From Candidatus Heimdallarchaeota archaeon (GTDB lineage Archaea > Asgardarchaeota > Heimdallarchaeia > Hodarchaeales > Hodarchaeaceae): a stretch of 64,000 nt of DNA. This document shows positions 37,733-46,142 of the stretch, piece by piece (positions within the stretch are counted from its first letter, which is position 1; every line of letters starts with the position of its first letter). The stretch spans positions 567,822-631,821 of the forward strand of contig RDOB01000003.1 in the NCBI GenBank assembly GCA_011364965.1, in the 5' to 3' direction. The position numbers and the translations under genes are program-made. The notes beneath the pieces are model-generated. The model had not been told where the DNA came from. It worked only from the letters and a program-made list of their open reading frames with translations, and did no database searches.

Positions 37733-38165
37733 TCCTAAATAATACCTGAAATATGCTTGCAGTTAAACTGAATACCACCGTCAAATAATATAAATTTATT
37801 TTCAACTCATCTTTGATTTTGTAGAAATTTCTGAGGAATATCGCCATAATACTAGATGGAATTTTGAAGCAGTATTTTTGCAATGTAAGCTTCAGATCTG
37901 ACCAACTCTGGTTCACATTGTTTTACGTGTAGAAAACATAGTGGTTGGTATTTGTATTCTCCTTTTTGTTATGATTGCGCAACACGAAGGTAAGCGGAGT
38001 CGAGAATATTTCGAGAGGTTATGGAGGGGAGGATTTTTTATTTTTTCCAGCTATAACCCGCTAATCATTTTTAATTTTTTTAATTTTGGTTAATTAATAT
38101 AATTATTCTCTTTTTCGATTACCCTATTCTCTTGTGATATCATAAGTGTTGCTTTGTTAAATAAA
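37733..38165. other. Intergenic, nothing recognised
   Basis: A+T-rich non-coding DNA upstream of the histone gene. An open frame at 37725-37916 has no supporting signal. Confidence 0.35.
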
Positions 38166-38251
38166 AAACTCAACAAACGTCTAGGCGATTTTATTAACTA
38201 AAAATGTGATAAAGAGTTTCCCTGTCCCTGAATCTATAGAGAAAACGAAGC
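38166..38251 (-). repeat. Dispersed 86-base repeat, copy 2
   Basis: Copy of 34303-34388. On the minus strand the frame opens further upstream (to about 38395) and reads NESIAYTILVSSRKSILYKL then ELRFLYRFRDRETLYHIFS and TAA, a C-terminal remnant of an unidentified gene. Confidence 0.6.
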
Positions 38252-38577
38252 TCATTTTTTATAAAACTCGTTAATTCCAGAAGAGGAAGTTTATATAGAA
38301 TAGATTTTCTGCTAGAAACCAATATTGTATAAGCTATACTTTCATTTTGCAGAAGAAATGTTACCAGAATTAAAACAGAGATATTTATTATAAATAGACA
38401 TGAAATTTAAAGAGGAGACTTAACAAAGAGTAAATTTTAGTTAATTTAATATTATGGAAATTTGATCTCTCGCAGTTTCGCTTTATCACGATACAACTCT
38501 TGAGCCTTAATTTCAGTAAGTTCGCTCTCTTCTAATAATCCTAATTTCAGTTCACAATGATATTTAAGTAAATCATC

Positions 38578-39216
38578 CTATATTTTTGCACTGAGCTTAG
38601 TTCTGTTATCTAAAACATCCTTAATCATAGAATAAGATTGTTCATATTTATTAATCTGAAAATAGCGCCGAGCCATTAAAGATTTAATTGTGAGTTTCTC
38701 TTTCAATGATAAATATCCCATTTCAAGTAATACTGCCAATTTCGAGAGCGCAGAATCATATTCTCGATTATTAAAAAACGTCATAGCTTCCTGATATTGA
38801 AGCTGAGTTTCTACATCTCTAGCCTTGGAACGACTATCCCTAAAAGGATCAGTTTGGTTATTACCAACCATTGTTTTTTTAAACAGCAGTTTCCCAAGAT
38901 GATTTTTCAGTTCCAGTTCCATTTTTTGCTGTTCAGCTGGACTTATGTAGTCGAGTGATGAAGAGGGGTTCAACCAGAATAATCCACGATAAAAGGAGTA
39001 TTTTACAAATTTCCGTCCGATCAGGTCGAAAAATGGTTTATCGGTAACAACTAAAATTATACCATAGAGGAATACAAGAATCATTATTAGAAAAGTGTCC
39101 TCGGAAACTGATGTTATTGGACCAAGATATCCCAAAAAGCCCAAGAGGGGAAGAAGAATCATGATCATTCCAAAAAAAGTATTGAAATAAGTACCACACA
39201 CTACAGCAAGTCCCAT
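38578..39216 (-). CDS. Two-helix membrane protein with TPR-like region
   Basis: Residues 1-70 hold two membrane helices; residues about 130-210 are TPR-like helices (YQEAMTFFNNREYDSALSKL). ATG at 39216 (a TTG lies three codons upstream). The frame ends at TAG 38578-38580, but continues in the same frame for 41 coding-like codons (DDLLKYHCELKLGLLEES to KLREIKFP) and a TAA at 38453, so a recent nonsense mutation or read-through is likely. Function unknown. Confidence 0.65.
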   Translation of the reverse strand: MGLAVVCGTYFNTFFGMIMILLPLLGFLGYLGPITSVSEDTFLIMILVFLYGIILVVTDKPFFDLIGRKFVKYSFYRGLFWLNPSSSLDYISPAEQQKMELELKNHLGKLLFKKTMVGNNQTDPFRDSRSKARDVETQLQYQEAMTFFNNREYDSALSKLAVLLEMGYLSLKEKLTIKSLMARRYFQINKYEQSYSMIKDVLDNRTKLSAKI

Positions 39217-39439
39217 TAGTCTCAAGTCCTATAGCAAAAATGAGATTTGAAAATTTGACCTTAATAAATCATTTAAAGAGTTACCTCTATTTATACTTTT
39301 AAGAAAAATAGAGATGAAAGATAGATTTTATGTAAAGTCAACCGTTCTAAATATCACTAGTCAGCAATCATTAAAGGATGTAAATATATTTATAACTCAT
39401 TTTTAGCATCCTCTAAAACTATTCTATTCTATCTAATTT

Positions 39440-39856
39440 TCACTCAATATTCTTTGAGCATTCATCACAGGTAAATATCGTATAAGGGGCATTACTTTTT
39501 ATTGTCTCATGAAAATCCTGGAGCTCTTTTCCGCATTTATCACATTGGGGGATGCCTCTAATTTTAAATTTTACAACTCTACTTGGGCAATAATAAGTGG
39601 TTTCATACTTTTTGGCCTTTCCGAGTTGTCTCATGTCGCCATCAACTCTCATAGCATAGATTAATGGATACATCCCAAGAAAAGCTTCGCCACAAACCCC
39701 AGGTAGTGGCGTTTTATATTCTGCAACGAAATGTTCACCTACCCTATGATTAACTCTACACGCTGAATCGACTGCTAAAACTTCTATTTCAAACTTCATT
39801 GGTTCAATCCATTTATTTTCAGACACAGTTTTCACCCTGATTTCATCATTTGTCAT
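39440..39856 (-). CDS. TIGR04076-like protein with zinc ribbon
   Basis: A 138-residue protein. Residues 20-95 follow a Cys-rich pattern (SACRVNHRVGEHF, CGEAFLGMYPLIYAM, YYCPSRVVKFKI) like TIGR04076 family proteins; residues 104-134 add CDKCGKEL and CDECSK, a zinc ribbon. Role unknown; metal binding is likely. The family name is from memory of the pattern and needs a profile search. Confidence 0.55.
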   Translation of the reverse strand: MTNDEIRVKTVSENKWIEPMKFEIEVLAVDSACRVNHRVGEHFVAEYKTPLPGVCGEAFLGMYPLIYAMRVDGDMRQLGKAKKYETTYYCPSRVVKFKIRGIPQCDKCGKELQDFHETIKSNAPYTIFTCDECSKNIE

Positions 39857-39937
39857 TTTAGATATATGTACAACTGTTTAATAACATTTTTACAAGGAGT
39901 TGTACTTGGTTAAAAGATCATAGAGCAGATTATTGAG

Positions 39938-40125
39938 TTATTTAATTGCAGCAAGGATAGAATTGAAGAGATCATGTATTACTAAATTACTGGAAATTTC
40001 AGCAGTGAAAACAACCACCAGGTCATTCTCTGGAGCTACAAAAATACTCTGACCATATAAACCCCTTGCGTAGTATACACCAATCTGGGGAAAAGTCCCC
40101 CACTGATACCCGTATCACATTTTTT
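39938..40125 (-). pseudogene. Serine beta-lactamase-family C-terminal remnant
   Basis: The minus strand reads GYQWGTFPQIGVYYARGLYG then QSIFVAPENDLVVVFTAEIS and ends ILAAIK-TAA. That is the last ~60 residues of an AmpC/penicillin-binding-type serine hydrolase, with its YARG and GQSIFVxPExD motifs. The catalytic domain is missing, so it is a deletion remnant. Confidence 0.75.
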
Positions 40126-40278
40126 CTCTTCTTTTAATTCCTGTTATTGCTCAAATCATAAAAAAACTTAAAAGATATCTATCCTGAATATTTCTATTTT
40201 TTTTTAGTACACTCTATCTATCTATTAACATTATTTATTATCAATAGACTTATAAATAATATGGGTTAAAGGGTGGGA

Positions 40279-40527
40279 ATGGGTAATAAAATGGGTGTCA
40301 TTGAAATTGATGATCGAGGAAGAATCACTATTCCCAAAGAAGAACGAGAAAGATTAGGTTTAACTCCAGGACAAAAGGCAATTATTCGAGAAAAAGATGG
40401 TGCTCTTATTATTAAACGATTTATCAGTCCTGAAAAATTTATATCAGAATTGAAAGCTTGTATTACTGTTGAAGCTCACAAAATAGATCCATTAGAACTC
40501 AAAACAATATGGGGGCCTCATCTATAA
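40279..40527 (+). CDS. AbrB-type antitoxin
   Basis: An 82-residue swapped-hairpin AbrB protein: IEIDDRGRITIPKEERERLG, followed by IIREKDGALIIKRF and a C-terminal toxin-binding tail. It neutralises and co-represses with the VapC directly downstream (no gap). Start could be GTG 40273, ATG 40279 or ATG 40291; a TATA-like CTTATAAATA at 40249-40258 favours a leaderless start. Confidence 0.88.
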   Translation: MGNKMGVIEIDDRGRITIPKEERERLGLTPGQKAIIREKDGALIIKRFISPEKFISELKACITVEAHKIDPLELKTIWGPHL

Positions 40528-40938
40528 ATGTATATGGTTGACAGTAATATTTGGGCTTATTATTTTGATGTAAATCTTCCTGAACATAAATCTGTTGTCT
40601 CTTTTCTTGATCCACAAATTAATTCGGGAAATATCGCAGTAAGTACAATTATAATAGTGGAGGTCGCTCATTATCTTTTTAAAAGACTAGGTTCTATAGA
40701 GGGATTTGAAAAAAGCAATATTTTTCAATTAGGTCAATTTGAAACATTGGAGTTTACTTCACGTGACTTGGATGAGTTATTAGCCATTATGAAACGAGTT
40801 TCACATTTTGGATTAGGTGGACGTGATGTGACAATACTAGTTTGCATGAAAAAAGCCGGGATTACACAGTTGGTGACTCATGACCAAGCTTTTAGTCGAA
40901 TAAAAGATATAGAAGTAATCGATCCAGTAGTTCTCTAG
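40528..40938 (+). CDS. vapC: VapC-type PIN toxin
   Basis: A 136-residue PIN RNase: Asp in YMVDSNIWAYYF, Glu in IIVEVAHYL, Asp in GLGGRDVTIL and Asp in LVTHDQAF. Starts on the base after the AbrB stop. A truncated, diverged copy lies at 28558-28905. Confidence 0.9.
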   Translation: MYMVDSNIWAYYFDVNLPEHKSVVSFLDPQINSGNIAVSTIIIVEVAHYLFKRLGSIEGFEKSNIFQLGQFETLEFTSRDLDELLAIMKRVSHFGLGGRDVTILVCMKKAGITQLVTHDQAFSRIKDIEVIDPVVL

Positions 40939-41005
40939 ACATCTTAGATTAATGTAAGGATTAAGTTATATTAAGCATCTATATATCAAGATTTAGAAAT
41001 ATCAT

Positions 41006-41048
41006 TGCATTATACGTTGGTATGACACACGAACCTCCGTATAATGCA
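41006..41048 (+). repeat. CGTTGGT border element d, perfect hairpin (type A)
   Basis: Eleven-base perfect inverted repeat (TGCATTATACG and CGTATAATGCA) enclosing a 21-base loop that is the shared core TTGGTATGACACACGAACC plus TC. It lies 68 bases after the VapC stop and 12 bases beyond the stop of the next, opposing gene. Confidence 0.8.
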
Positions 41049-41059
41049 TGGAAAAAGAG

Positions 41060-41479
41060 TCATAGCAGATATTCAAGTTTGAGTTTTTTATCAGGGCCGT
41101 TTAATAAAGCAATAAAGAGCTCTAAGAACTGTCTTCCAATTAATGGTTCTGTACAATGGGGAGTTGTATCTACCTCTACAATAGTTTCAGTTAACAATTC
41201 TTTTATTTCAAGTAAAGAGTGAGCTGTCCTCAAAGTAATTTTTTCCCCTGTTATAGTTTCGACAATGGGAATTTCATCTTCTACGACTTCAAAAGTGCTT
41301 AATTCTAGTTCCTCATAAATTTTTTCTGGAATTACCAGAAATCCATCATAACCTGTATCTATTAATACACTTATACTCTTTTGTTTTGATCCGAGAAGAT
41401 TTTTGACAATTAAATTTGGAATTTTAGGTGCTAAAATGTCACTAAATACTGTTTTTTCATAGTTATATTCCACATTCAT
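41060..41479 (-). CDS. Retropepsin-like (clan AA) aspartyl protease-type protein
   Basis: A 139-residue single-lobe aspartyl protease-like protein with VLIDTGYDGFLVIP (active DTG near residue 41) and a later ELFIALL strand. Such proteins act as dimers. It overlaps the upstream RHH-type gene by one base, so the two form a tight pair like a toxin-antitoxin cassette. Activity and target unknown. Confidence 0.7.
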   Translation of the reverse strand: MNVEYNYEKTVFSDILAPKIPNLIVKNLLGSKQKSISVLIDTGYDGFLVIPEKIYEELELSTFEVVEDEIPIVETITGEKITLRTAHSLLEIKELLTETIVEVDTTPHCTEPLIGRQFLELFIALLNGPDKKLKLEYLL

Positions 41480-41865
41480 TATTGCACTCTCCTACCAAAT
41501 CCGAATGTTCTTTTCTTCACTTCTTTACCTACCTGAAAGACAAAACAATGATCTCCCTCGAGATTAAGGGTTTTAATTTTAGTTAATATCGGATCCAAGG
41601 TGTCACCTGAGATTAAAAATTCCCCACGACCGATTAAAACCCACTTCCCATCGTATTCTTTAAGCAAGGTCTCTTTCAATTTTCTGTAAGTTAGTAGATT
41701 AAGCTGTCGCTGTTTATCTTTTGCACTAAATGGCTTATTCTTTTCCATCCAATCCTTCATCGCTTTAGTGATCGCTTCACCTAATTTAAGCCCTTCTTGA
41801 GCCGCTTTGGCCTTAAAACTGGTATAGGTGTCTGTATCCACGTCTCTTATCAATACATTTGGCAA
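41479..41865 (-). CDS. RHH-like DNA-binding protein with DUF5678-like tail
   Basis: A 128-residue protein. Residues 1-45 look like a ribbon-helix-helix (NVLIRDVDTDTYTSFKAKAA, then KLGEAITKAMKDWM). Residues 70-110 (EYDGKWVLIGRGEFLISGD) resemble the DUF5678 domain often found in archaeal antitoxin-like genes. Probably regulates its operon with the retropepsin-like partner. Confidence 0.65.
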   Translation of the reverse strand: MPNVLIRDVDTDTYTSFKAKAAQEGLKLGEAITKAMKDWMEKNKPFSAKDKQRQLNLLTYRKLKETLLKEYDGKWVLIGRGEFLISGDTLDPILTKIKTLNLEGDHCFVFQVGKEVKKRTFGFGRRVQ

Positions 41866-41962
41866 TCAAAAAACTCCTTGACAATTATTAACATTCGTTA
41901 TTAATAATATATAATGTTAACATATATATCTTTTGTTATCATCTAAGTAGGTAGTCGTATTT

Positions 41963-42001
41963 CGTTGGTTATGACTGATTTTTATATAAAACATACATAC
42001 G
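41963..42001 (+). repeat. CGTTGGT border element e (type B, with TATA box)
   Basis: CGTTGGTTATGACTGA then TTTTTATATAAAACATAC; almost the same as 43688-43725. It contains a good TATA box (TTTATATAAAA) pointing at the downstream plus-strand ICMT gene. Confidence 0.7.
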
Positions 42002-42109
42002 TCTCAAAATAGTAATGTAAAAAATTAATGAGTAATATCTTGAACTAAATAAACTGAAGGTAAATTCCTAATAAAACAAAGAAGGTTTGTTAAGAATGGA
42101 TGATAAACT

Positions 42110-42805
42110 ATGGTATCCGATCGAGTGAAAATCTTACTACTAATGATTTTTTACATGCCTGTTGTATTCATCATTTTTGCCGCGATAATATTCATTCCCG
42201 CGAATGATTGGCTTTGGCTCGAAGGATGGCTGTTTATAGGTGTGTTTATTTGTTATGCATTCCTGTATACTCTTTATGCACTGATTAAAAACCCTGAAAT
42301 GTTCATGAAGCGAGCTAAATATACCACCGATGATCCCGATCATAAAGCGTTCTCGGATAAAAAATTACTAGTGGGAGGCCTAGTTTTGCTGGCTTTTATG
42401 GTGATTTTTCCTGCGTTAGAACACGCAGCTGGCAATCCACCCCTTCCATGGATGATCGAGCTAGTAGGTTTTCTCGGGCTGATCATTGGACTGGTTGGGA
42501 TGACTTACGTCAATATTGTCAATCGATATGCATCCAAGGGCCTAGTCATTCACAAAGATCATGAGCTGATAACCGCTGGCCCATACCAGTACGTGCGGCA
42601 TCCCCTCTATGCCTTGGTTATACCTTTCATTCTAGGCACACCACTTCTGCTGGGATCATTCATAGGATTCCTCGCATCCTGGTCGTTCATCCCGCTACTG
42701 ATCTATCGGATCAGGATAGAGGAACAGATGTTGATCGATCACTTACCAGGCTACATCGAATATATGCAACAAGTCCCGTACCGACTGATACCGAAAATGT
42801 ACTAG
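42110..42805 (+). CDS. Isoprenylcysteine carboxyl methyltransferase family protein
   Basis: A 231-residue membrane protein with five helices and the ICMT signature GPYQYVRHPLYALV followed by RIRIEEQMLIDHLPGYIEYM. Predicted S-adenosylmethionine-dependent methyltransferase at the membrane. Visibly richer in G+C than its flanks and boxed by border elements e and f; a remnant of another copy's C terminus lies at 63365-63430. All this suggests a mobile, recently gained gene. Confidence 0.82.
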   Translation: MVSDRVKILLLMIFYMPVVFIIFAAIIFIPANDWLWLEGWLFIGVFICYAFLYTLYALIKNPEMFMKRAKYTTDDPDHKAFSDKKLLVGGLVLLAFMVIFPALEHAAGNPPLPWMIELVGFLGLIIGLVGMTYVNIVNRYASKGLVIHKDHELITAGPYQYVRHPLYALVIPFILGTPLLLGSFIGFLASWSFIPLLIYRIRIEEQMLIDHLPGYIEYMQQVPYRLIPKMY

Positions 42806-42891
42806 TTTTATAAGGTTTACTCTGTCGTTTAAAAGACTGAGAATTTTGCCCATTAATCTTCTTGACCCGTCGTCTTATAACGAACTTGTAT

Positions 42892-42924
42892 CGTTGGTAT
42901 TACATACGAACCTCCGTATGTTCG
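42892..42924 (+). repeat. CGTTGGT border element f (type A)
   Basis: CGTTGGTATTACATACGAACC then TCCGTATGTTCG. Contains CATACG and CGTATG arms around AACCTC. It ends 19 bases before the stop codon of the next, opposing toxin gene. Confidence 0.7.
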
Positions 42925-42942
42925 ATGAAAAAATGTATATTT

Positions 42943-43308
42943 TCAAAGAAATTTCTTAATATATCTCAAAACATAATCTAAAGTAGGTTCTTGGGATTCT
43001 ACCACCCTTGAATCGATATGTAGATGATGAGGAAAGGTTTTTATCTCGAAATGATGAGGAGCATTGTCCCATCGTACAATAAGATCATTCAAAATAAAAT
43101 TATAACGATATTTATCCTTTTGGAGAGAATCCTTCGTAAACACAACAAATTCAAACCCATCGAATCTGGAATCTCCTTGAAAAGTCGCATTAATCCATAT
43201 CTTTAGTGTACCTGCATCCTGATCGATTTTATAAGAAAAAGAGTAATCCGCAAATATATCTAAACCTTTCAAATGGTCTTCAAGCTTGTTTAGATATTCA
43301 ATTATCAA
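42943..43308 (-). CDS. TumE/DUF6516-like toxin
   Basis: A 121-residue protein with the family-typical stretch YRYNFILNDLIVRWDNAPHH and then FPHHLHID and EPTLDYVLRYI. These DUF6516 (TumE-like) proteins are paired with a small coiled-coil partner and regarded as toxins. It overlaps its partner by 11 bases. Confidence 0.7.
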   Translation of the reverse strand: MIIEYLNKLEDHLKGLDIFADYSFSYKIDQDAGTLKIWINATFQGDSRFDGFEFVVFTKDSLQKDKYRYNFILNDLIVRWDNAPHHFEIKTFPHHLHIDSRVVESQEPTLDYVLRYIKKFL

Positions 43309-43573
43309 GCTTGACTTTCTCCAACAGTATTAAACGCTTCTTGATTCTATCGCGAGTCTCTAAATCAGCAAACCATTCAAAAAAGATTTGATCGTCTCCT
43401 AGTTCACCATTGTTCCACTTTTTTTGAAAATCTTCAGAAGAGAAATGGAATTTTTTTTCAAAGGTTAATAAATGTTGATTTAGTGATACAATTTTCTCTT
43501 TTAAGCGATTCACTTCTTTCTGTAACGTTTCTTTTACAATAGCCGAACTCTCATCAGGGATAGAGATTGTCAT
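43298..43573 (-). CDS. Coiled-coil antitoxin partner
   Basis: A 91-residue helical protein with a heptad-rich segment (ETLQKEVNRLKEKIVSLNQH) and a C-terminal helix. It precedes and overlaps the TumE-like toxin and is its likely antitoxin; no DNA-binding domain is evident. Confidence 0.65.
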   Translation of the reverse strand: MTISIPDESSAIVKETLQKEVNRLKEKIVSLNQHLLTFEKKFHFSSEDFQKKWNNGELGDDQIFFEWFADLETRDRIKKRLILLEKVKLDN

Positions 43574-43687
43574 ATTAGCTCATCCATAATACAAAATTGG
43601 TCTGATAATTATTTAGACCTTAGATTTAAAAATCTTTTATTCTTTTTATTCTTAGAATATTCCCATAAATTTTTTTTAGGAAGATAT

Positions 43688-43725
43688 CGTTGGTTATGAC
43701 TGATTTTTATATAAAACGTATATAC
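43688..43725 (+). repeat. CGTTGGT border element g (type B, with TATA box)
   Basis: CGTTGGTTATGACTGA then TTTTTATATAAAACGTATA, copy of 41963-42001. It is preceded by TTTTTTTTAGGAAGATAT, shared with elements b and l. Confidence 0.7.
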
Positions 43726-43857
43726 ATTAATAATTTATTTAACATTAAGAAATTATATGAAACTATGTAGGTAACAAATTGGAGTTGAAGGAAGGTTACT
43801 TGATCGTCTTCTAATGATAGTTAGCTAATCAATTTATAATGAAAACAAATGTCATTA

Positions 43858-43888
43858 ATGGCTGGTTTAGATTATAAAAATATATACC
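43858..43888 (+). repeat. Direct repeat, left copy (att-like)
   Basis: GGCTGGTTTAGATTATAAAA followed by TATATACC. Repeated with four or five mismatches at 46143-46174 in the same orientation, enclosing 2.3 kb with an Ntn hydrolase and a recombinase fragment. A TATATACC-AC-GGTATATA palindrome overlaps at 43881-43898. Confidence 0.55.
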
Positions 43889-44161
43889 ACGGTATATACG
43901 CGATTAGAGATAATTCCTACATAGGTCTACAATTACTCGAACTTACTCGAAGGTTCTATCACTACTTTCATCTTCTCCTTCGTCTTTTCAAACAGAAAAA
44001 TCCCGCAATTCTGGCAAAGATCGCTAATGTGGCAAACTCCGCAGCTTAAAAGATAACTTGCTTTTATTCTGTACATTAGCTATTTGGATATTCCATTTTC
44101 AATAGAATTATAAGAATAACTTCTCATTTCCGCTTACAACGATTTAGAGAGAAAAAATACA

Positions 44162-45274
44162 ATGATTTCACTCATTTTTCATTCCAACAAATTTTCGGAA
44201 TTTATAGTAGTTACAATTATCTGCTTGTCGATATTACAACCTACTAAACCTACAACAACAGGTAATTTTAGCACCGATATGCATTCAAATTTCTGTACCA
44301 TCTTTAGTGTATCCCTTGATAACAAGATATTCTTTGGAAATAATGAGGACTATCGGTTTCAACCTGAAACATCATTTATCTCGTTTATACCTCCCCAAAC
44401 AATCCCCAATTTTCGAAATCTACCTAGTTTTAATGCCACTCTAACCATCTATGGAAACGTTGTTGTAGGATCTATCATACAACAAAACGATCAGGTTCTT
44501 TTTTCGCCACAAGGAGGTATGAATGATCAGGGCCTTTGTTTTGACGCCAATTCTATACCAAAACAAACTTTAAATGATAAAAATGGGGATTGGAATCCAA
44601 TGAATGCTCACAGTGACATTCTGTGGTATTGTCAAACTGTAGAGGATGTCATTGCTTGGTATAAATCACATCCAGTAATGTATTCGCCATGGAATGGTCA
44701 ATGGAATTATGTTGATGCATCAGGAGCAGGAGTAGTTGTTACAGCTACTAACGGTGAACTGGTATTTATAGAAAAGAACGCAAGTTATCTGATTTCCACT
44801 AATTTTAATCTGGCTGAACCAAGCAGTCATTATTTCGACTATCCATGTTGGAGATATGATAAAGCTACAGAATTACTTGCAGAAATCGATAATGAATCAG
44901 ATCTCACTGTCCAAGCGTGTCGTGATGTGCTTGATGCTACACACTTCGAACCTGATCTATTCAATGATTTGCACACAATGTACAGTACAATTTACGATCC
45001 AATACAGAAGAAGATCTATCTCTATTTTCTTCATAACTTCGATGAAGTTGTTGTTTTTGATCTTGAGGAAGAATACAACAAGGTTAATGAAATTGATAAC
45101 AACCATTCGTTTCACTTAACACTAAATGATAATTCATATCTAATGAAGAGTTTCTTTAACAAGACTAAGCTGAACGTTTTAACACTCAATAAACAGACTA
45201 CTTTCATTATAATATTTGGCACCTCTTCCATCTTAATATTTGCTGTGGTTATATATCGAAAAAAGAAAAAATAA
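44162..45274 (+). CDS. Secreted Ntn hydrolase (linear-amide/choloylglycine-hydrolase-like)
   Basis: A 370-residue protein. A membrane segment at residues 12-28 acts as signal, and the chain after SNF starts CTIFSVSLDNKIFFGNNEDY: a nucleophilic Cys with the conserved GNNEDY, as in penicillin V acylase, acid ceramidase-like and C45 amidases. Further GGMNDQGLCFDAN fits the family. The C terminus has one membrane helix and a Lys tail, so the enzyme is held at the surface. It would cleave a linear amide outside the cell. Confidence 0.8.
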   Translation: MISLIFHSNKFSEFIVVTIICLSILQPTKPTTTGNFSTDMHSNFCTIFSVSLDNKIFFGNNEDYRFQPETSFISFIPPQTIPNFRNLPSFNATLTIYGNVVVGSIIQQNDQVLFSPQGGMNDQGLCFDANSIPKQTLNDKNGDWNPMNAHSDILWYCQTVEDVIAWYKSHPVMYSPWNGQWNYVDASGAGVVVTATNGELVFIEKNASYLISTNFNLAEPSSHYFDYPCWRYDKATELLAEIDNESDLTVQACRDVLDATHFEPDLFNDLHTMYSTIYDPIQKKIYLYFLHNFDEVVVFDLEEEYNKVNEIDNNHSFHLTLNDNSYLMKSFFNKTKLNVLTLNKQTTFIIIFGTSSILIFAVVIYRKKKK

Positions 45275-45370
45275 GAATAGCATTTAAGTGAAAAGATTAA
45301 AATTATTCGCTTTTCCCTCTTAATTCAATAGCCTCTGAACTTCGTAAAAGAGTTATTTAGTTAAGAAAAT

Positions 45371-45388
45371 TATATACTAAGGTATATA
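45371..45388. promoter_or_regulatory. TATATAC palindrome, copy 2
   Basis: TATATAC, four bases, GTATATA. Same as at 43881-43898 and 46112-46129. Confidence 0.5.
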
Positions 45389-45478
45389 CCAGCAAAAAAC
45401 ACTCACCAAATCGATATCCATTATTAATTATTTCTTTAATGCAATTATTTTTACTCTTTGTCTATTTTGTCGGAATTT

Positions 45479-45691
45479 TTAGTGTGTTATTTCATACCGT
45501 AAGTAGTTGCGAAAGGCAAATAATTTATTTACTCGACCTTTCAAATTGGGATTAGCAAAGTAAGATTCAACATCCTCAGGGATTTGCCCTATTGCATAAA
45601 GATAGCAACCAATAGTGCCTTCTGCCTTTCCTTGAAGTCGTAACCATTGTCCAAATTCATCAAAATAAGCAGGATTAGGTGTTATACTCAT
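45479..45691 (-). CDS. Truncated tyrosine-recombinase core-binding domain
   Basis: A 70-residue protein resembling the N-terminal SAM-like core-binding domain of tyrosine recombinases: FDEFGQWLRLQGKAEGTIGC, then KLFAFRNYLRYEI. It stops where the catalytic domain would begin, and no catalytic R/H/Y part follows. It overlaps the upstream gene by four bases, so it may have been kept as a separate protein rather than being debris. Confidence 0.5.
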   Translation of the reverse strand: MSITPNPAYFDEFGQWLRLQGKAEGTIGCYLYAIGQIPEDVESYFANPNLKGRVNKLFAFRNYLRYEITH

Positions 45692-46095
45692 TTGAATATC
45701 TCCTCACCACTTTGATCTTTACCTTCAAGCAAAGCATGTATATCGAATTGGCTAGCACCCTGTCTCTTGAGTAATCCTTCAGATAATCGTTTAATCTTTT
45801 CGATTTCCTCATTCTTTTTTATTGCATCCGACTCTAAACTTTCTGCTAGTGCATTAATCCTTGATTTTAATTCTGCTTCTTCATTTGACATACCTCTTAA
45901 GGAAGTGTCAATAGTTGGATCTAAAATAGGAGAATCATGCATAGCAGCATTTAAACAAGCTCTTATTAAGCCAGCAAGAGTTCCGAACCCATGAGTTTCT
46001 GCTAATTCGTTATAAGCAGTACGTTCATCTGGTGTCAGTTTCATCGTAAAGAGTTTACGAGATTTATTAGATTTTTTATTCGTTGAACTAGACAT
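45688..46095 (-). CDS. Small regulator-like protein (RHH-like plus coiled coil)
   Basis: A 135-residue protein: basic N terminus, residues 15-55 like a plasmid copy-control or RHH protein (FTMKLTPDERTAYNELAETH, then GLIRACLNAAM), followed by an acidic coiled coil. It begins 17 bases from a TATATAC-N4-GTATATA palindrome, a probable operator. Paired by overlap with the recombinase fragment. Confidence 0.5.
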   Translation of the reverse strand: MSSSTNKKSNKSRKLFTMKLTPDERTAYNELAETHGFGTLAGLIRACLNAAMHDSPILDPTIDTSLRGMSNEEAELKSRINALAESLESDAIKKNEEIEKIKRLSEGLLKRQGASQFDIHALLEGKDQSGEEIFK

Positions 46096-46111
46096 TTCTA
46101 TTCAAGAAAAG

Positions 46112-46129
46112 TATATACCAGAGTATATA
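46112..46129. promoter_or_regulatory. TATATAC palindrome, copy 3 (probable operator)
   Basis: TATATAC, CAGA, GTATATA immediately upstream of the regulator-like gene starting at 46095; the likely autoregulatory site. Confidence 0.55.
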
Positions 46130-46142
46130 AAAGTGTTATCTA

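Noticed and set aside
42110..42805. ICMT gene as a phospholipid N-methyltransferase
   Set aside because: Signature is shared by both families; ICMT-like is the more common archaeal annotation, so the narrower alternative was not adopted.
43849..44049. Plus-strand open frame before the Ntn hydrolase
   Set aside because: It spans the direct repeat and palindrome, has no ribosome site and no coding pattern.
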